This document shows, one piece after another, positions 18,823-27,410 of a DNA stretch of 64,000 nucleotides. The position numbers and the translations under genes were made by a program. Origin of the DNA: Desulfovibrio cuneatus DSM 11391 (GTDB lineage: Bacteria; Desulfobacterota; Desulfovibrionia; Desulfovibrionales; Desulfovibrionaceae); assembly GCF_000430005.1 (NCBI RefSeq), contig NZ_AUCY01000017.1, positions 34,070 through 98,069 of the forward strand. Reading direction: 5' to 3'. Numbering within the stretch: position 1 is the first letter of the stretch; each line of letters begins with the position of its first letter. Under the pieces are notes generated by a model. It did no database searches and was not told the origin of the DNA. It was given only the letters and a program-made list of their open reading frames with translations.

Positions 18823-19986
18823 ATGAAGTTACCGTTTATTCTTACTGTACCAGACAAACGCCCCCTGGAAGAACTGCACGGCATTACCACCCTGCTTGTT
18901 CCCCTGCGCGGGCATACCCCAGCCCCTGGCATTAAAAAACGTGTGGCCGTTGCAGCCAACACACTGCTTGCTGTGCACCCTGATATGTCCCTGGGTGAAA
19001 TACACGCCCCCTGCCATGGGGTAATAAAAGATATTACAACCCGGCATATAGAAATTACCTGCTCCGAAACACCACCGGAAGGGAGTCAGCCAGTGGCCCC
19101 CGTTGACCTTTCCGGGTTGGACGAACAAGCCCTGTGCAGCGCCTTAAAAGAGCTTGGGGTTTCCGTGCGGCCCTTTACCCGACCCTGCAAAACCTTTGTT
19201 ATTAACGGGCTGAACCCGGAACCGGGCATGGTGTACGCAGAAGAAGTTTTAAGCAGCCACAAGGAAATTCTGGAAGCAGCACTTGCCCTGGTCAAACGCC
19301 TTTCCCCCGCCACCGAATATGTGCTGGCCCTGCCTGCGGGCAGCCACAGCAGCCTGGATGGCGTCCGCAACCACTTTGTGAAGCCGGAATACCCCATCAG
19401 CCTGGCCCGCCCCCTTATTAAAAGCCTCACAGGCAAGGAGAGCAGCGCAGACATAACCATGGTGCGCCTGCACGACCTGTTTGGCCTGGGCCTTGTTGCC
19501 AGCTCCGGGTTGCCGCGCACCCGCACGGTTCTTTCCGTGCAAGGCCGCAACTTTCTGGTGCCTGTGGGCACCCCTGTGCAAACACTGCTGGACGCTGCCC
19601 TGGTAAGCGTAAAGCCCGGCGACACGGTGGTACTTGGCGGGGCCATGCGCGGGCAAGCGCTTTCTGTTCTGCGCCGCGGTATTGATAAAGACAGCGAAGC
19701 GTTGCTGCACATACCCGCCAAAAGCAAACCCCCGCTGGAAGATAACCCCTGCATTAACTGCGGTGCGTGCATTTATGCCTGCCCCATGCGCCTGCGCCCC
19801 AACATGCTTAGCCGTTATGCGGAATTTGAACAGTATGAAGGGTGCACCAAGGAATACCTGAACCGCTGTATTGAATGCGGGTTGTGCGGCTATGTATGCC
19901 CTGCCTGCCGCCCTATGCAGCAGTACTTCCGCAACGCCAAAAAGGCCCTGGGAATTGAAACGCTCCAGCGCAGGTTGCCGCTGTAG
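18823..19986 (+). CDS. rnfC: Rnf complex subunit RnfC (divergent)
   Basis: Peripheral subunit of the ion-translocating ferredoxin-oxidising Rnf complex. Two ferredoxin-type [4Fe-4S] motifs are clear: C310/C313/C316/C320 (CINCGACIYACP) and C349/C352/C355/C359 (CIECGLCGYVCP). The N-terminal barrel-sandwich domain is present (LGEIHAPCHGVIKDI). The glycine-rich FMN/NADH loop (GLGGAGFPT type) expected about residues 108-125 is not visible; that stretch reads LKELGVSVRPFTRPCKTF. At 387 residues it is shorter than NAD-linked RnfC proteins. First canonical rnf gene after the cytochrome. Confidence 0.92.
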   Translation: MKLPFILTVPDKRPLEELHGITTLLVPLRGHTPAPGIKKRVAVAANTLLAVHPDMSLGEIHAPCHGVIKDITTRHIEITCSETPPEGSQPVAPVDLSGLDEQALCSALKELGVSVRPFTRPCKTFVINGLNPEPGMVYAEEVLSSHKEILEAALALVKRLSPATEYVLALPAGSHSSLDGVRNHFVKPEYPISLARPLIKSLTGKESSADITMVRLHDLFGLGLVASSGLPRTRTVLSVQGRNFLVPVGTPVQTLLDAALVSVKPGDTVVLGGAMRGQALSVLRRGIDKDSEALLHIPAKSKPPLEDNPCINCGACIYACPMRLRPNMLSRYAEFEQYEGCTKEYLNRCIECGLCGYVCPACRPMQQYFRNAKKALGIETLQRRLPL

Positions 19987-20094
19987 CCACTGCCTTACAG
20001 TAACAGCGCACCTAGCGGCAACAGACGCACAACGTAACATGCTCTGGTTTGATACCACCGCCGCATGCACGACTACGGGAAGGAGAACAGGATA

Positions 20095-21060
20095 ATGCCT
20101 CAAACAGACATCACCTCCCTCAAACCGCTTTTTGTGGTAGAAACACCACCATACATACATAATGGCGTCACCATTCATGGTATGATGCGCGACACCTTGC
20201 TGGCCCTGGCACCAGCCATGATTCTGGCCCTTATGGCCCACGGGGTTGCGGCATTTCGGGTAATGGCCCTGGCTGCCGGGGTAAGCGTGCTGGTAGAAGC
20301 CATGTGCGTACGCATTGCTGGGCAGAAATTGCGCATTGAAGACGGCACAGCCCTTATTTCCGGCCTGCTACTGGCCTTTATGTTACCAGTCCAGGCCCCC
20401 TGGTGGCTGGTTACTGTGGGCGCTGCGCTTTCCATGATTTTGGGCAAACATGTGTTTGGGGGCCTTGGGGCAAACCCGTTGTGCACCCCCCTGGTGGGCT
20501 GGGCCTGCCTCAGCATTTCCTGGCCCAAGTACATGAACCCAAGCGCCATGGTGCTGAATACCGACTTCCTCGACCCCCTGCTACGCCTGAAATTTTTTGG
20601 CACCCAAAGCATTTCCCCGGAAACATACAAAGCTCTGCTTATGGGTGAACAGCTTGGCGGCCTTGGCAGCGTCTATATTGGTGCCCTGCTGCTTGGGGGT
20701 ATTTTTCTGGTGGCCCGCAGGGCCGTGCGCTGGGAAATTCCGGTAGCCTACCTGCTTACCGTGTATGCCCTTGGCTTTTTACTGTGGCACATTGACCCTG
20801 CCCGCTACATTGCGCCAGAGCTGTACCTGCTTACCGGCAGCACTGTATTTGCCGCTTTCTTTCTGGCAACCGACCACCCCTCCTCCCCATTTTCCATATG
20901 GGGCATTGCCCTGTTTGGTGTTTTGGCAGGGGCCATGACAGTGCTTATTCGGGCCTATGGCACACACCTTGATGGTGCCCCCTTCGCCATTTTGCTGGCC
21001 AACCTGTTTACCCCGTTGCTGGACATGATTCGCCCTGTTCCCTGGGGCGGGAGGAAGTAG
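20095..21060 (+). CDS. rnfD: Rnf complex membrane subunit RnfD
   Basis: Polytopic NqrB/RnfD-family subunit. The 321-residue protein carries DGTALISGLLLAFMLP (82-97), GKHVFGGLGANP (117-128) and FLATDHPSSPFS (257-268), family landmarks within about eight to nine membrane helices. The segment where RnfD normally has a threonine carrying covalent FMN (an SGAT/SSAT-type motif before PLxxLKF) reads NTDFLDPLLRLKFF (155-168), with no Thr at that place. Start at 20095 is supported by an AGGAGA site. It ends 1 base before rnfG. Confidence 0.93.
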   Translation: MPQTDITSLKPLFVVETPPYIHNGVTIHGMMRDTLLALAPAMILALMAHGVAAFRVMALAAGVSVLVEAMCVRIAGQKLRIEDGTALISGLLLAFMLPVQAPWWLVTVGAALSMILGKHVFGGLGANPLCTPLVGWACLSISWPKYMNPSAMVLNTDFLDPLLRLKFFGTQSISPETYKALLMGEQLGGLGSVYIGALLLGGIFLVARRAVRWEIPVAYLLTVYALGFLLWHIDPARYIAPELYLLTGSTVFAAFFLATDHPSSPFSIWGIALFGVLAGAMTVLIRAYGTHLDGAPFAILLANLFTPLLDMIRPVPWGGRK

Positions 21061-21061
21061 C

Positions 21062-21634
21062 ATGCGTGAAATAGCAAGCATGATAGTGGTGCTTTCTGTT
21101 ATTTGCGGCATTTCCGGGTTTGCTCTTTCCTACTTGAAGCAAACCACACAGCCCATTATTGAAAGCCAGGTGCTGAGATATGTCCAGGGGCCAACCATAC
21201 GCAATGTGTTCCCCGCTGCCACCAACAACCCCATTGAAGAACGCAAGGAAGTGGCCCTCAGCACTGGCCTTACCACCGTGTTTCCCTTTCGGGTAGAAGG
21301 TAAACTGGTGGGGGTTGCCCTGGAAACACAGGGCAAGGGCTATGGCGGCAACATTGGCGTTATGGTGGGTTTTGATGTGCAGCGCGATGTGTTGCTTGGT
21401 ATTGGCATTACCCAAATGAAGGAAACCCCCGGCCTGGGCACCAACGTGGCCCAACCTAGGTTTACCGGGCAATTCCCCGGCAAAGGGTTGGAAATAGCGT
21501 TAAAGTCTGCCGGTGGCACCATCGACGCTGTTTCTGGCGCAACCATTTCTTCCACGGGCACGGTGCTGGCTGTGCAACAGGCCGCAACGCTGTATAAAGA
21601 GCTGAAACCGCAAATCAGCCAGCTTTGGCCTTAG
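21062..21634 (+). CDS. rnfG: Rnf complex flavoprotein subunit RnfG
   Basis: Membrane-anchored periplasmic flavoprotein of the Rnf complex. One N-terminal transmembrane helix (about 5-25) is followed by an FMN-binding domain with ETPGLGTNV (121-129) and the flavinylation motif DAVSGAT (155-161), in which Thr161 is the expected covalent FMN site loaded by ApbE. The apbE gene ends this operon. The stop codon is followed by 157 bases before rnfE, a break in otherwise tight spacing. Confidence 0.95.
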   Translation: MREIASMIVVLSVICGISGFALSYLKQTTQPIIESQVLRYVQGPTIRNVFPAATNNPIEERKEVALSTGLTTVFPFRVEGKLVGVALETQGKGYGGNIGVMVGFDVQRDVLLGIGITQMKETPGLGTNVAQPRFTGQFPGKGLEIALKSAGGTIDAVSGATISSTGTVLAVQQAATLYKELKPQISQLWP

Positions 21635-21683
21635 GGCATTGCAACGTTAAAATGCTCAGTGTACGCGTAGCGAACACTCGCCA
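21635..21683 (-). repeat. Possible dispersed repeat after rnfG
   Basis: On the minus strand this stretch holds GAGTGTTCGC and, further on, TTTTAACG followed by a GCAATGCCCTAA-like end. The same ordered blocks recur at 37799-37836 upstream of pseB. A near-perfect inverted repeat (AGTGTACGC/GCGAACACT) lies within it at 21658-21678. The similarity is short, so chance or a shared regulatory motif is possible. Confidence 0.3.
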
Positions 21684-21791
21684 AGCGTGCCGTTTTATTT
21701 TGCTACCTCACTGAATTCTGCGAGAAATTCAATCATCTTGTGAAGAGATGCATGGATATTTTCAAAGCCAAAATGCTCTCGGGAGGCAATT

Positions 21792-22463
21792 ATGGCATCT
21801 ATGTGGCAAGAATTCTCCAAAGGGCTATGGAAGGAAATTCCTCCCTTCCGGGTTGTACTTGGGCTGTGCCCCACCCTGGCGGTCACCAAGTCGGCGGAAA
21901 ACGGGTTGGGCATGGGCGTTGCCGTTATCTTTGTGCTCGTTCTTTCCAACGTGCTCATTTCCGCCGTGCGCGGCATTATTCCCAAAAAAGTGCGCATTGT
22001 GTGTTTTATTGCCATTTCAGCCACCCTGGTGGTGGCGGTGGAACTGCTTATGCAAGCCTTCACCTACCCGCTTTACCAGCAGCTTGGCATTTTCGTGCCG
22101 CTCATTGTGGTAAACTGCATTATTCTTGGCAGGGCAGAAGCATTTGCTGCCAAAAACCCGGTGCACTTGGCCCTGGCTGACGGCCTGGGCATGGGCATGG
22201 GCTTTACCATAGCCCTTACCCTTATTGGTTCCATCCGCGAATTGCTGGGCACAGGGGGCATTTTTGGGCACAATGTCATGTGGAACGGGTTTGAGCCCTT
22301 TGGCATAATGGTGGAAGCACCGGGGGCATTCCTGGCACTTGGCACTGTAGTAGCCCTGATGAACTTTTACACAGCCTGGGCTGCACGCAGGGCCGGGCTT
22401 GAAGTACCTGAAAATGCTTCGTGCCAGGGTGGGTGTTCTGGTTGTGCCACAGGCCAACGCTAA
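21792..22463 (+). CDS. rnfE: Rnf complex membrane subunit RnfE
   Basis: Integral membrane subunit of the RnfA/RnfE (NqrD/E) pair, which together hold an intramembrane iron-sulfur centre. The conserved cysteines are visible in GLCPTLAVT (C26) and NCIILGRAEAF (C109), and six hydrophobic helices fit the family. The last 17 residues end in an extra Cys3 cluster, C211-x3-C215-x2-C218, not part of the core fold. The ATG follows a GGGAGG site. Its stop is directly followed by a short palindromic repeat. Confidence 0.95.
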   Translation: MASMWQEFSKGLWKEIPPFRVVLGLCPTLAVTKSAENGLGMGVAVIFVLVLSNVLISAVRGIIPKKVRIVCFIAISATLVVAVELLMQAFTYPLYQQLGIFVPLIVVNCIILGRAEAFAAKNPVHLALADGLGMGMGFTIALTLIGSIRELLGTGGIFGHNVMWNGFEPFGIMVEAPGAFLALGTVVALMNFYTAWAARRAGLEVPENASCQGGCSGCATGQR

Positions 22464-22481
22464 GCAAACGCTGATTTAGCG
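22458..22481. repeat. Short stop-adjacent palindrome (rnfE-rnfA)
   Basis: CGCTAA (22458-22463, including the rnfE stop) pairs with TTAGCG (22476-22481). The sequence right after the stop, GCAAACGCTGATTT, matches the left end (GGAAACGCTGATTT) of the larger palindromes after rnfA and asnS, so it may be a solo or decayed copy of that family. Confidence 0.5.
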
Positions 22482-22497
22482 GAATAAGGAGTACCCC

Positions 22498-23070
22498 ATG
22501 GACTATTTCTTAATGTTCATTAGCGCAGTGTTTGTAAACAACATTGTGTTGGCGCAATTTCTTGGGCAATGCCCTTACCTTGGTTGTTCCAAGGAAAAAG
22601 GCGTTTCCATTGGCATGGGCATGGCCGTTATGTTCGTAGCTGTTATGGCCACTGCCGTTACCTGGCTTGTGCAAAAATATGTGCTGGACCCATTTGCCCT
22701 TGGCTACCTGCAAACCATAGTTTTTATTCTTATTATTGCAGGGCTTGTGCAGTTTGTGGAAATGTTTCTCAAAAAAATAATGCCCCCGCTGTACAAGTCG
22801 CTGGGTATTTACCTGCCCCTTATTACCACCAACTGTTGCGTGCTCGGCCTTGCCATTTTGGTGCAGCGCGACGCCATGGATTTCAGCACCTCTGTGCTCT
22901 ACACCCTGTTTGCGACCCTGGGTTTTATGCTGGCCCTTATTCTTATGGCTGGCATACGGGAACGATTTGCCCTGTGCCGTGTACCACGCGCCTTGCAGGG
23001 AACCCCCCTGGGGCTGATTATGGCAGGGCTTATGTCTTTGTGTTTCATGGCCTTTAAGGGAATGATTTAG
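22498..23070 (+). CDS. rnfA: Rnf complex membrane subunit RnfA
   Basis: Integral membrane partner of RnfE in the ion-translocating core. The 190-residue protein has the conserved NNIVLAQFLGQCPYLGCS start (14-31, C25), LPLITTNCCVLG (106-117, C113) and the C-terminal GIRER segment, over about six helices. The length is standard. An AAGGAG site precedes the ATG. The stop codon is followed at once by a 156-base palindromic element before rnfB. Confidence 0.96.
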   Translation: MDYFLMFISAVFVNNIVLAQFLGQCPYLGCSKEKGVSIGMGMAVMFVAVMATAVTWLVQKYVLDPFALGYLQTIVFILIIAGLVQFVEMFLKKIMPPLYKSLGIYLPLITTNCCVLGLAILVQRDAMDFSTSVLYTLFATLGFMLALILMAGIRERFALCRVPRALQGTPLGLIMAGLMSLCFMAFKGMI

Positions 23071-23226
23071 GGAAACGCTGAGGTATTCCGATTGGCGGCG
23101 TTACTGGCTTTTTTTTGAAACAGTCGAGGACAGAAGAGTTGACTCGGCCCGTCCTGGGCCTCAGCCTTCAGCTCCTGCTCCAAAAAAAAGCTCGTGCCCT
23201 GCCAAACCAAATACCTGAGCGTTGCC
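23071..23226. repeat. Long palindromic repeat, copy A
   Basis: The left arm (23071-23116) starts with GGAAACGCTGAGG and ends in a run of eight T; the right arm (23180-23226) is its imperfect reverse complement, beginning with eight A and ending GAGCGTTGCC. The left arm matches copy B (27135-27180) at 37 of 46 positions. The centre holds a GGCCC/GGGCC hairpin (23146-23160). It begins on the base after the rnfA stop. Confidence 0.8.
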
Positions 23227-23358
23227 AACAAGCCATATAATTAGGACTATAGTAACAGTTACGAGCTGCAACGCACTGATAATGTTCTCACGCAGCACGG
23301 GCATGGCCCACCACTGTAGCACCACACCACGTACGAAGCTTTTTACAAAGGAAACAGC

Positions 23359-24321
23359 ATGGTTCTTACATCCGTACTGACCCTTGCCGGCATTGGCTTA
23401 ATCCTTGCTCTTATCCTTGTTGCCGCCTCCCTGGCCTTTCGGGTGGAAGAAGACCCCAGAGTGGAAGCAGTGCTGGAGGCTTTGCCCGGCGCCAACTGCG
23501 GCGGGTGTGGCTATGCCGGGTGTGAAGCCTATGCCCAGGCAGTGCTTGCCTCACCAGATGTACCCGCCAACCTGTGTACGGTGGGGGGGAACGATACTGC
23601 CACCAAGGTCGGGGAAATTTCCGGCAAAACAGTAACTGCCACTGAACCCATGATTTGCTTTCGTCGTTGCAGCCGCCATGAAGGGCAGGTGGAACACCGC
23701 TACCACTACGTTGGGGTAAACACCTGTTCTGCTGCGGCCCAGCTTGAAGGCGGGCCCTACATGTGCAGTTGGAGCTGCCTTGGCTATGGCGACTGCATGC
23801 GGGCCTGCCCCTTTGATGCCATGGTGGTGCGCGACGACCTTATTGAGGTAATTACCTCCCGCTGTGTAGCTTGCGGTTGCTGCATTAGTGCCTGCCCACG
23901 CGGCATATTGCAAATAATTCCCCAGCGGGCAAGGGTTATGTGTTTTTGCGCCACCAAAGAAAAAATGAAAAACGTGGCCGATGTGTGCTCCGTTGGCTGT
24001 ATAAACTGCTTGCAGTGCGTAAAGGCATGCCCTGCCCAAGCTATCAGCTATACCAACTTCCGCATTGAAATTAACCACAATGCCTGCCTTGCCTATGGCG
24101 ACAAATGTGGCGAAGCCTGCGTGGCTAGCTGTAGCCGCAAAATTCTGCGCAACATGCGTGTGCATGGGCCTGCTGGCCTTATATGCACAGATGAAGCTGC
24201 CTCTCCCCAGGAATTAGGGCAAGAACAAAAAGACGATGACGCGACACAAGAGGGAACGGATGCAAAGGCAAGCCCACTGGCCGCACAAGAAACAGCCCCA
24301 CAAGGTCAACCCAAAGAGTAA
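23359..24321 (+). CDS. rnfB: Rnf complex ferredoxin-like subunit RnfB
   Basis: Electron-entry subunit thought to accept electrons from reduced ferredoxin. An N-terminal membrane helix (about 5-27) precedes the four-Cys [4Fe-4S] domain ANCGGCGYAGC...C (C47, C50, C55, C73), then several ferredoxin-type clusters including CVACGCCISACP and CINCLQCVKACP. In all 28 cysteines are present, more than in short RnfB proteins, allowing about six clusters. The last 50 residues are an acidic, Gln/Ala-rich tail. AAAGGAAA precedes the ATG. Confidence 0.95.
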   Translation: MVLTSVLTLAGIGLILALILVAASLAFRVEEDPRVEAVLEALPGANCGGCGYAGCEAYAQAVLASPDVPANLCTVGGNDTATKVGEISGKTVTATEPMICFRRCSRHEGQVEHRYHYVGVNTCSAAAQLEGGPYMCSWSCLGYGDCMRACPFDAMVVRDDLIEVITSRCVACGCCISACPRGILQIIPQRARVMCFCATKEKMKNVADVCSVGCINCLQCVKACPAQAISYTNFRIEINHNACLAYGDKCGEACVASCSRKILRNMRVHGPAGLICTDEAASPQELGQEQKDDDATQEGTDAKASPLAAQETAPQGQPKE

Positions 24322-24344
24322 CTCCCGCAACAGAAGGAGAAGCT

Positions 24345-25391
24345 ATGCTCTACCGTACCATAAATAGAAGAGCCTTTCTGCGCGGGGCAAGTGTTGCCGG
24401 GGTAGCTGTGCTTGCCGGGCAACTGGTGCCGGCCCCCCTGGCCCACGCAGCCAACGCCCTGCTCGGCAATACCACCCCCGCCATTACCCAGGAAACGTAC
24501 CTGCTTATGGGCACCATGGTTACCCTTACGGCCCATGCCCCCCAACAAGAACTGGTGCTTGCCGCCTTTGCCGCAGCACAGCAGGAAATGGTTCGCCTTA
24601 TTGATGTGTATAGCAGGCACACTAGCAGTTCTGCCCTTGGCACCCTGAACAGCCAGGGCAGCCTGAAAGACGCCCCCCCGGAGCTTGCCAGCCTGCTGCA
24701 CCGGGCCATGGGCCTTGCCAAAATCACAGAAGGCCTGTTTAACCCTGCGGTGCAACCCCTGGTCGATTTGTTTGGGCGCAGCAGTACAGCAGCTCTCAAA
24801 GCCAGAATAAACACCCATGAACTGCACGAAGCCATGGCCCTGGCAGACCCTGCCGCTATTGCCCTGCAAGGCAAAAGCATTCGCCTGACCAGGGGGGGCA
24901 TGGGCCTTACCTTAGATGGCATTGCCAAAGGTACCATTGCCGACGCAGCCAGCGCCGTGCTGCTTGCCCATGGCATAGGCAACTTTATGGTCAATGCTGG
25001 GGGCGACATTCGCGTGCAGGGCAATTCCCCCAAAGGAACGCCGTGGGTTATTGGCATTGAAAACCCCGCCCACAAAGGCTACCCGGCGGAAGCTGTGGCC
25101 CTTGCCACGGGTGCCATTGCCACCTCCGGCGGGTATGAAAATCGCTTTGACGCCATGGGTTCCACCCACCACCTGGTAAACCCCCTTACCGGGCAAAGCC
25201 CGCGCCTTGCCGGGGTTACGGTGGTGGCCCCCACTACGGAATTAGCCGACGCCCTGGCCACCGCGTTCTGCCTAATGCCCCCCACCCAAAGCATTGCCTT
25301 GTGCGCCGCCAGCCCTGGTATAGAGTGCCTGCTGTATGGCGAAAATGGAGAGCGCAGCACCAGCCAGGGGTGGCATTCGCAACTGGTATAA
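24345..25391 (+). CDS. apbE: FAD:protein FMN transferase ApbE
   Basis: Exported flavin transferase that attaches FMN to threonine in RnfG-type proteins. The N-terminus has a Tat-like signal (NRRAFLRG, 7-14, then a hydrophobic stretch ending AHA). The core motif LDGIAKGTIAD and MVNAGGDIRVQG, and DALATAFCLM near the end, are family hallmarks. At 348 residues it is typical. It is the last gene of the rnf operon and is followed by a strong intrinsic terminator. Confidence 0.95.
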   Translation: MLYRTINRRAFLRGASVAGVAVLAGQLVPAPLAHAANALLGNTTPAITQETYLLMGTMVTLTAHAPQQELVLAAFAAAQQEMVRLIDVYSRHTSSSALGTLNSQGSLKDAPPELASLLHRAMGLAKITEGLFNPAVQPLVDLFGRSSTAALKARINTHELHEAMALADPAAIALQGKSIRLTRGGMGLTLDGIAKGTIADAASAVLLAHGIGNFMVNAGGDIRVQGNSPKGTPWVIGIENPAHKGYPAEAVALATGAIATSGGYENRFDAMGSTHHLVNPLTGQSPRLAGVTVVAPTTELADALATAFCLMPPTQSIALCAASPGIECLLYGENGERSTSQGWHSQLV

Positions 25392-25424
25392 CCCGCACGT
25401 TCTTGCACACAAAGCCCACCTATG

Positions 25425-25462
25425 GCACAGCAGTTTTCTTTGGAAAGCTGCTGTGCTTTTTT
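25425..25462 (+). terminator. Intrinsic terminator after apbE
   Basis: A 14-base-pair stem (25425-25438 with 25443-25456, one G-U pair) closed by a 4-base loop TTTG and followed directly by six T. It is a textbook rho-independent terminator ending the rnf operon 34 bases after apbE. Confidence 0.93.
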
Positions 25463-25515
25463 GAAAAAGAAAAGCCAATTTCGGTTCTGTCCCTCACAAA
25501 CGTATTCATTGTAAC

Positions 25516-25534
25516 GGATGAAATGCTTTCATCC
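25516..25534. promoter_or_regulatory. Perfect inverted repeat upstream of asnS
   Basis: GGATGAAA/TTTCATCC with a 3-base spacer. It is not followed by a T-run, so a DNA operator or leader hairpin is likelier than a terminator. The rest of 25463-25721 shows no gene; asnS starts 187 bases downstream. No confident promoter was seen beside it. Confidence 0.4.
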
Positions 25535-25721
25535 ATACAGCAGATACGCAAAATGTTCTTTGCCAAATAGGTGCCAATCAGGGTAATCTCCCCCACGGGA
25601 AGCCCCCAAATACAAGGAACTTGGCTTGCCTGGGCATGCCCGGCACATACAAACAAAGCCGCCCCATTCCTCTGATACGACAAATTTCCCCAGACCCTTG
25701 CCCAACGCTAAGGAGAATACT

Positions 25722-27134
25722 ATGAACAGCCCGTTTACTAACCGTATCCCTGTATGCCAGGCCCTTGCGGCACAAGGCCCCATGGATACCATTCATATTT
25801 GCGGCTGGGTGCGTACCCGGCGCGACTCCAAAGGCTTTTCCTTTCTGGAAATAAACGACGGTTCTTGCCTTGCCAATATTCAGGCCATTGTAGATGAAGG
25901 CACCCCTGCCTACGCCAACATTGAAAAAGCCACCACCGGCGCTTCCGTATCCATTCACGGCAGCCTTACCGCCTCTCCCGGCAAGGGGCAAAAGTGGGAA
26001 GTGCGCGCCGCAGAAATGAGCGTGCTGGGTGAAGCAGACGCCGAAACGTTCCCTTTGCAGAAAAAGCGCCATTCCGACGAATTTTTGCGCACTATTGCCC
26101 ACCTGCGCCCGCGTACCAACAAGTACGGTGCCCTGTTCCGCATTCGGTCTGAAGCCGCCTTTGCCGTACATGAATACTTCCGGGAGAACGGTTTTTTTGG
26201 TGTACACAGCCCCATTCTTACGGGGTCAGACTGTGAAGGCGCAGGGGAAATGTTCCGCGTAACCACCCTGAACCAGGATGGCACCAGCAAAGAAGGGCAC
26301 AAGTCCAGCCCGCAAGAACTGTTCCAGCACGACTTTTTCGGCAAGGAATGTAACCTGACGGTTTCCGGCCAGCTTGAAGCAGAAAACCTGGCTCTGGGCC
26401 TTGGCAAGGTCTATACGTTTGGCCCCACCTTCCGGGCAGAAAACTCCAATACCCCGCGCCACGCTGCGGAATTTTGGATGATTGAGCCAGAAATGGCCTT
26501 TGCCACCCTGGAAGACAACATGCAACTTGCAGAAGGCCTGACCCGCTCCGTGGTCAAGCGGGTGCTGGAACGCTGCGCCCCGGACATTGACCTGTTCAAC
26601 AAGTTTGTAGACACAGACCTGGAAAAACGCCTCACCACCCTGGTAAACGAACCCTTTGCCCGGGTGAGCTACACGGAAGCGGTGAAAATTCTGCAACAAT
26701 GCGGCAAAACTTTTGAGTTCCCTGTTTCCTTTGGTACAGACCTGCAAACGGAGCATGAGCGCTTTCTGGCAGAAGAACATTTTGCCAAGCCCGTGATTGT
26801 ATACGACTACCCCAAAACCATTAAGGCCTTTTACATGCGCTTGAACGACGACAACACCACCGTGGCCGCTATGGACGTGTTAGTGCCGCGCATTGGCGAA
26901 CTCATTGGTGGTAGCCAGCGTGAAGACAGGCTGGACGTGCTGGAAGCGCGCATCCGGGAACTGGGCCAAGACCCTGCCCACTACTGGTGGTACATGGATT
27001 TACGCCGCTTTGGCAGCGTGCCCCATGCCGGGTTTGGCATGGGCTTTGAGCGCCTGCTTATGATGCTCACCGGGGTGACCAACATCCGCGACGTTATTCC
27101 ATTTCCACGTACCCCCGGCAACCTGGAGTTTTAA
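25722..27134 (+). CDS. asnS: Asparaginyl-tRNA synthetase
   Basis: Class IIb aminoacyl-tRNA synthetase charging tRNA-Asn with asparagine. An N-terminal OB-fold anticodon-binding domain (about 22-120, [20 protein letters not shown]) is followed by the class II catalytic core with [20 protein letters not shown] and the C-terminal [15 protein letters not shown] motif 3. The 470-residue length is typical. The ATG at 25722 has an AGGAGAA site and removes a non-homologous upstream extension. Its presence implies direct charging of tRNA-Asn. Confidence 0.97.
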   Translation: MNSPFTNRIPVCQALAAQGPMDTIHICGWVRTRRDSKGFSFLEINDGSCLANIQAIVDEGTPAYANIEKATTGASVSIHGSLTASPGKGQKWEVRAAEMSVLGEADAETFPLQKKRHSDEFLRTIAHLRPRTNKYGALFRIRSEAAFAVHEYFRENGFFGVHSPILTGSDCEGAGEMFRVTTLNQDGTSKEGHKSSPQELFQHDFFGKECNLTVSGQLEAENLALGLGKVYTFGPTFRAENSNTPRHAAEFWMIEPEMAFATLEDNMQLAEGLTRSVVKRVLERCAPDIDLFNKFVDTDLEKRLTTLVNEPFARVSYTEAVKILQQCGKTFEFPVSFGTDLQTEHERFLAEEHFAKPVIVYDYPKTIKAFYMRLNDDNTTVAAMDVLVPRIGELIGGSQREDRLDVLEARIRELGQDPAHYWWYMDLRRFGSVPHAGFGMGFERLLMMLTGVTNIRDVIPFPRTPGNLEF

Positions 27135-27262
27135 GGAAACGCTGATTTTTTCCGTTTGGCTACGTTGCTAGCTTTTTTTGAGGCGGGGCAGGACCAAAGA
27201 GTCCAGCACCCGCCTCAAAAAAAAACATCGCGCCTTGCCAAACGAAAAAACTGAGCGTTTCC
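27135..27262. repeat. Long palindromic repeat, copy B
   Basis: It starts on the base after the asnS stop. The left arm opens GGAAACGCTGATTTTTTCCG, the right arm closes with CTGAGCGTTTCC at 27262, and a central hairpin GAGGCGGG/CCCGCCTC (27180-27187 and 27209-27216) is flanked by a T-run on the left and an A-run on the right. The T/A placement extends the stem rather than making a rho-independent terminator. No gene lies between it and 27411. Confidence 0.85.
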
Positions 27263-27410
27263 TCTCTCCGCTTGAATAGCGTAACATGGCGGTTTTAGCG
27301 AAGACTCACAGCATGAAATGGTTTGTCCGCTGGCAGGTAATGGCAATATCTGTTCATTGCCCTGCCTTACCCCAAACATAAAGAATCTCTCAAATAACTA
27401 CGGAGCTACC

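Noticed and set aside
27180..27222. Reading the copy B hairpin as a rho-independent terminator
   Set aside because: On each strand the T-run precedes the hairpin and an A-run follows it, the reverse of what termination needs.
22458..27262. CRISPR array
   Set aside because: The repeats are few, far apart, palindromic and flank genes; no regular spacers.
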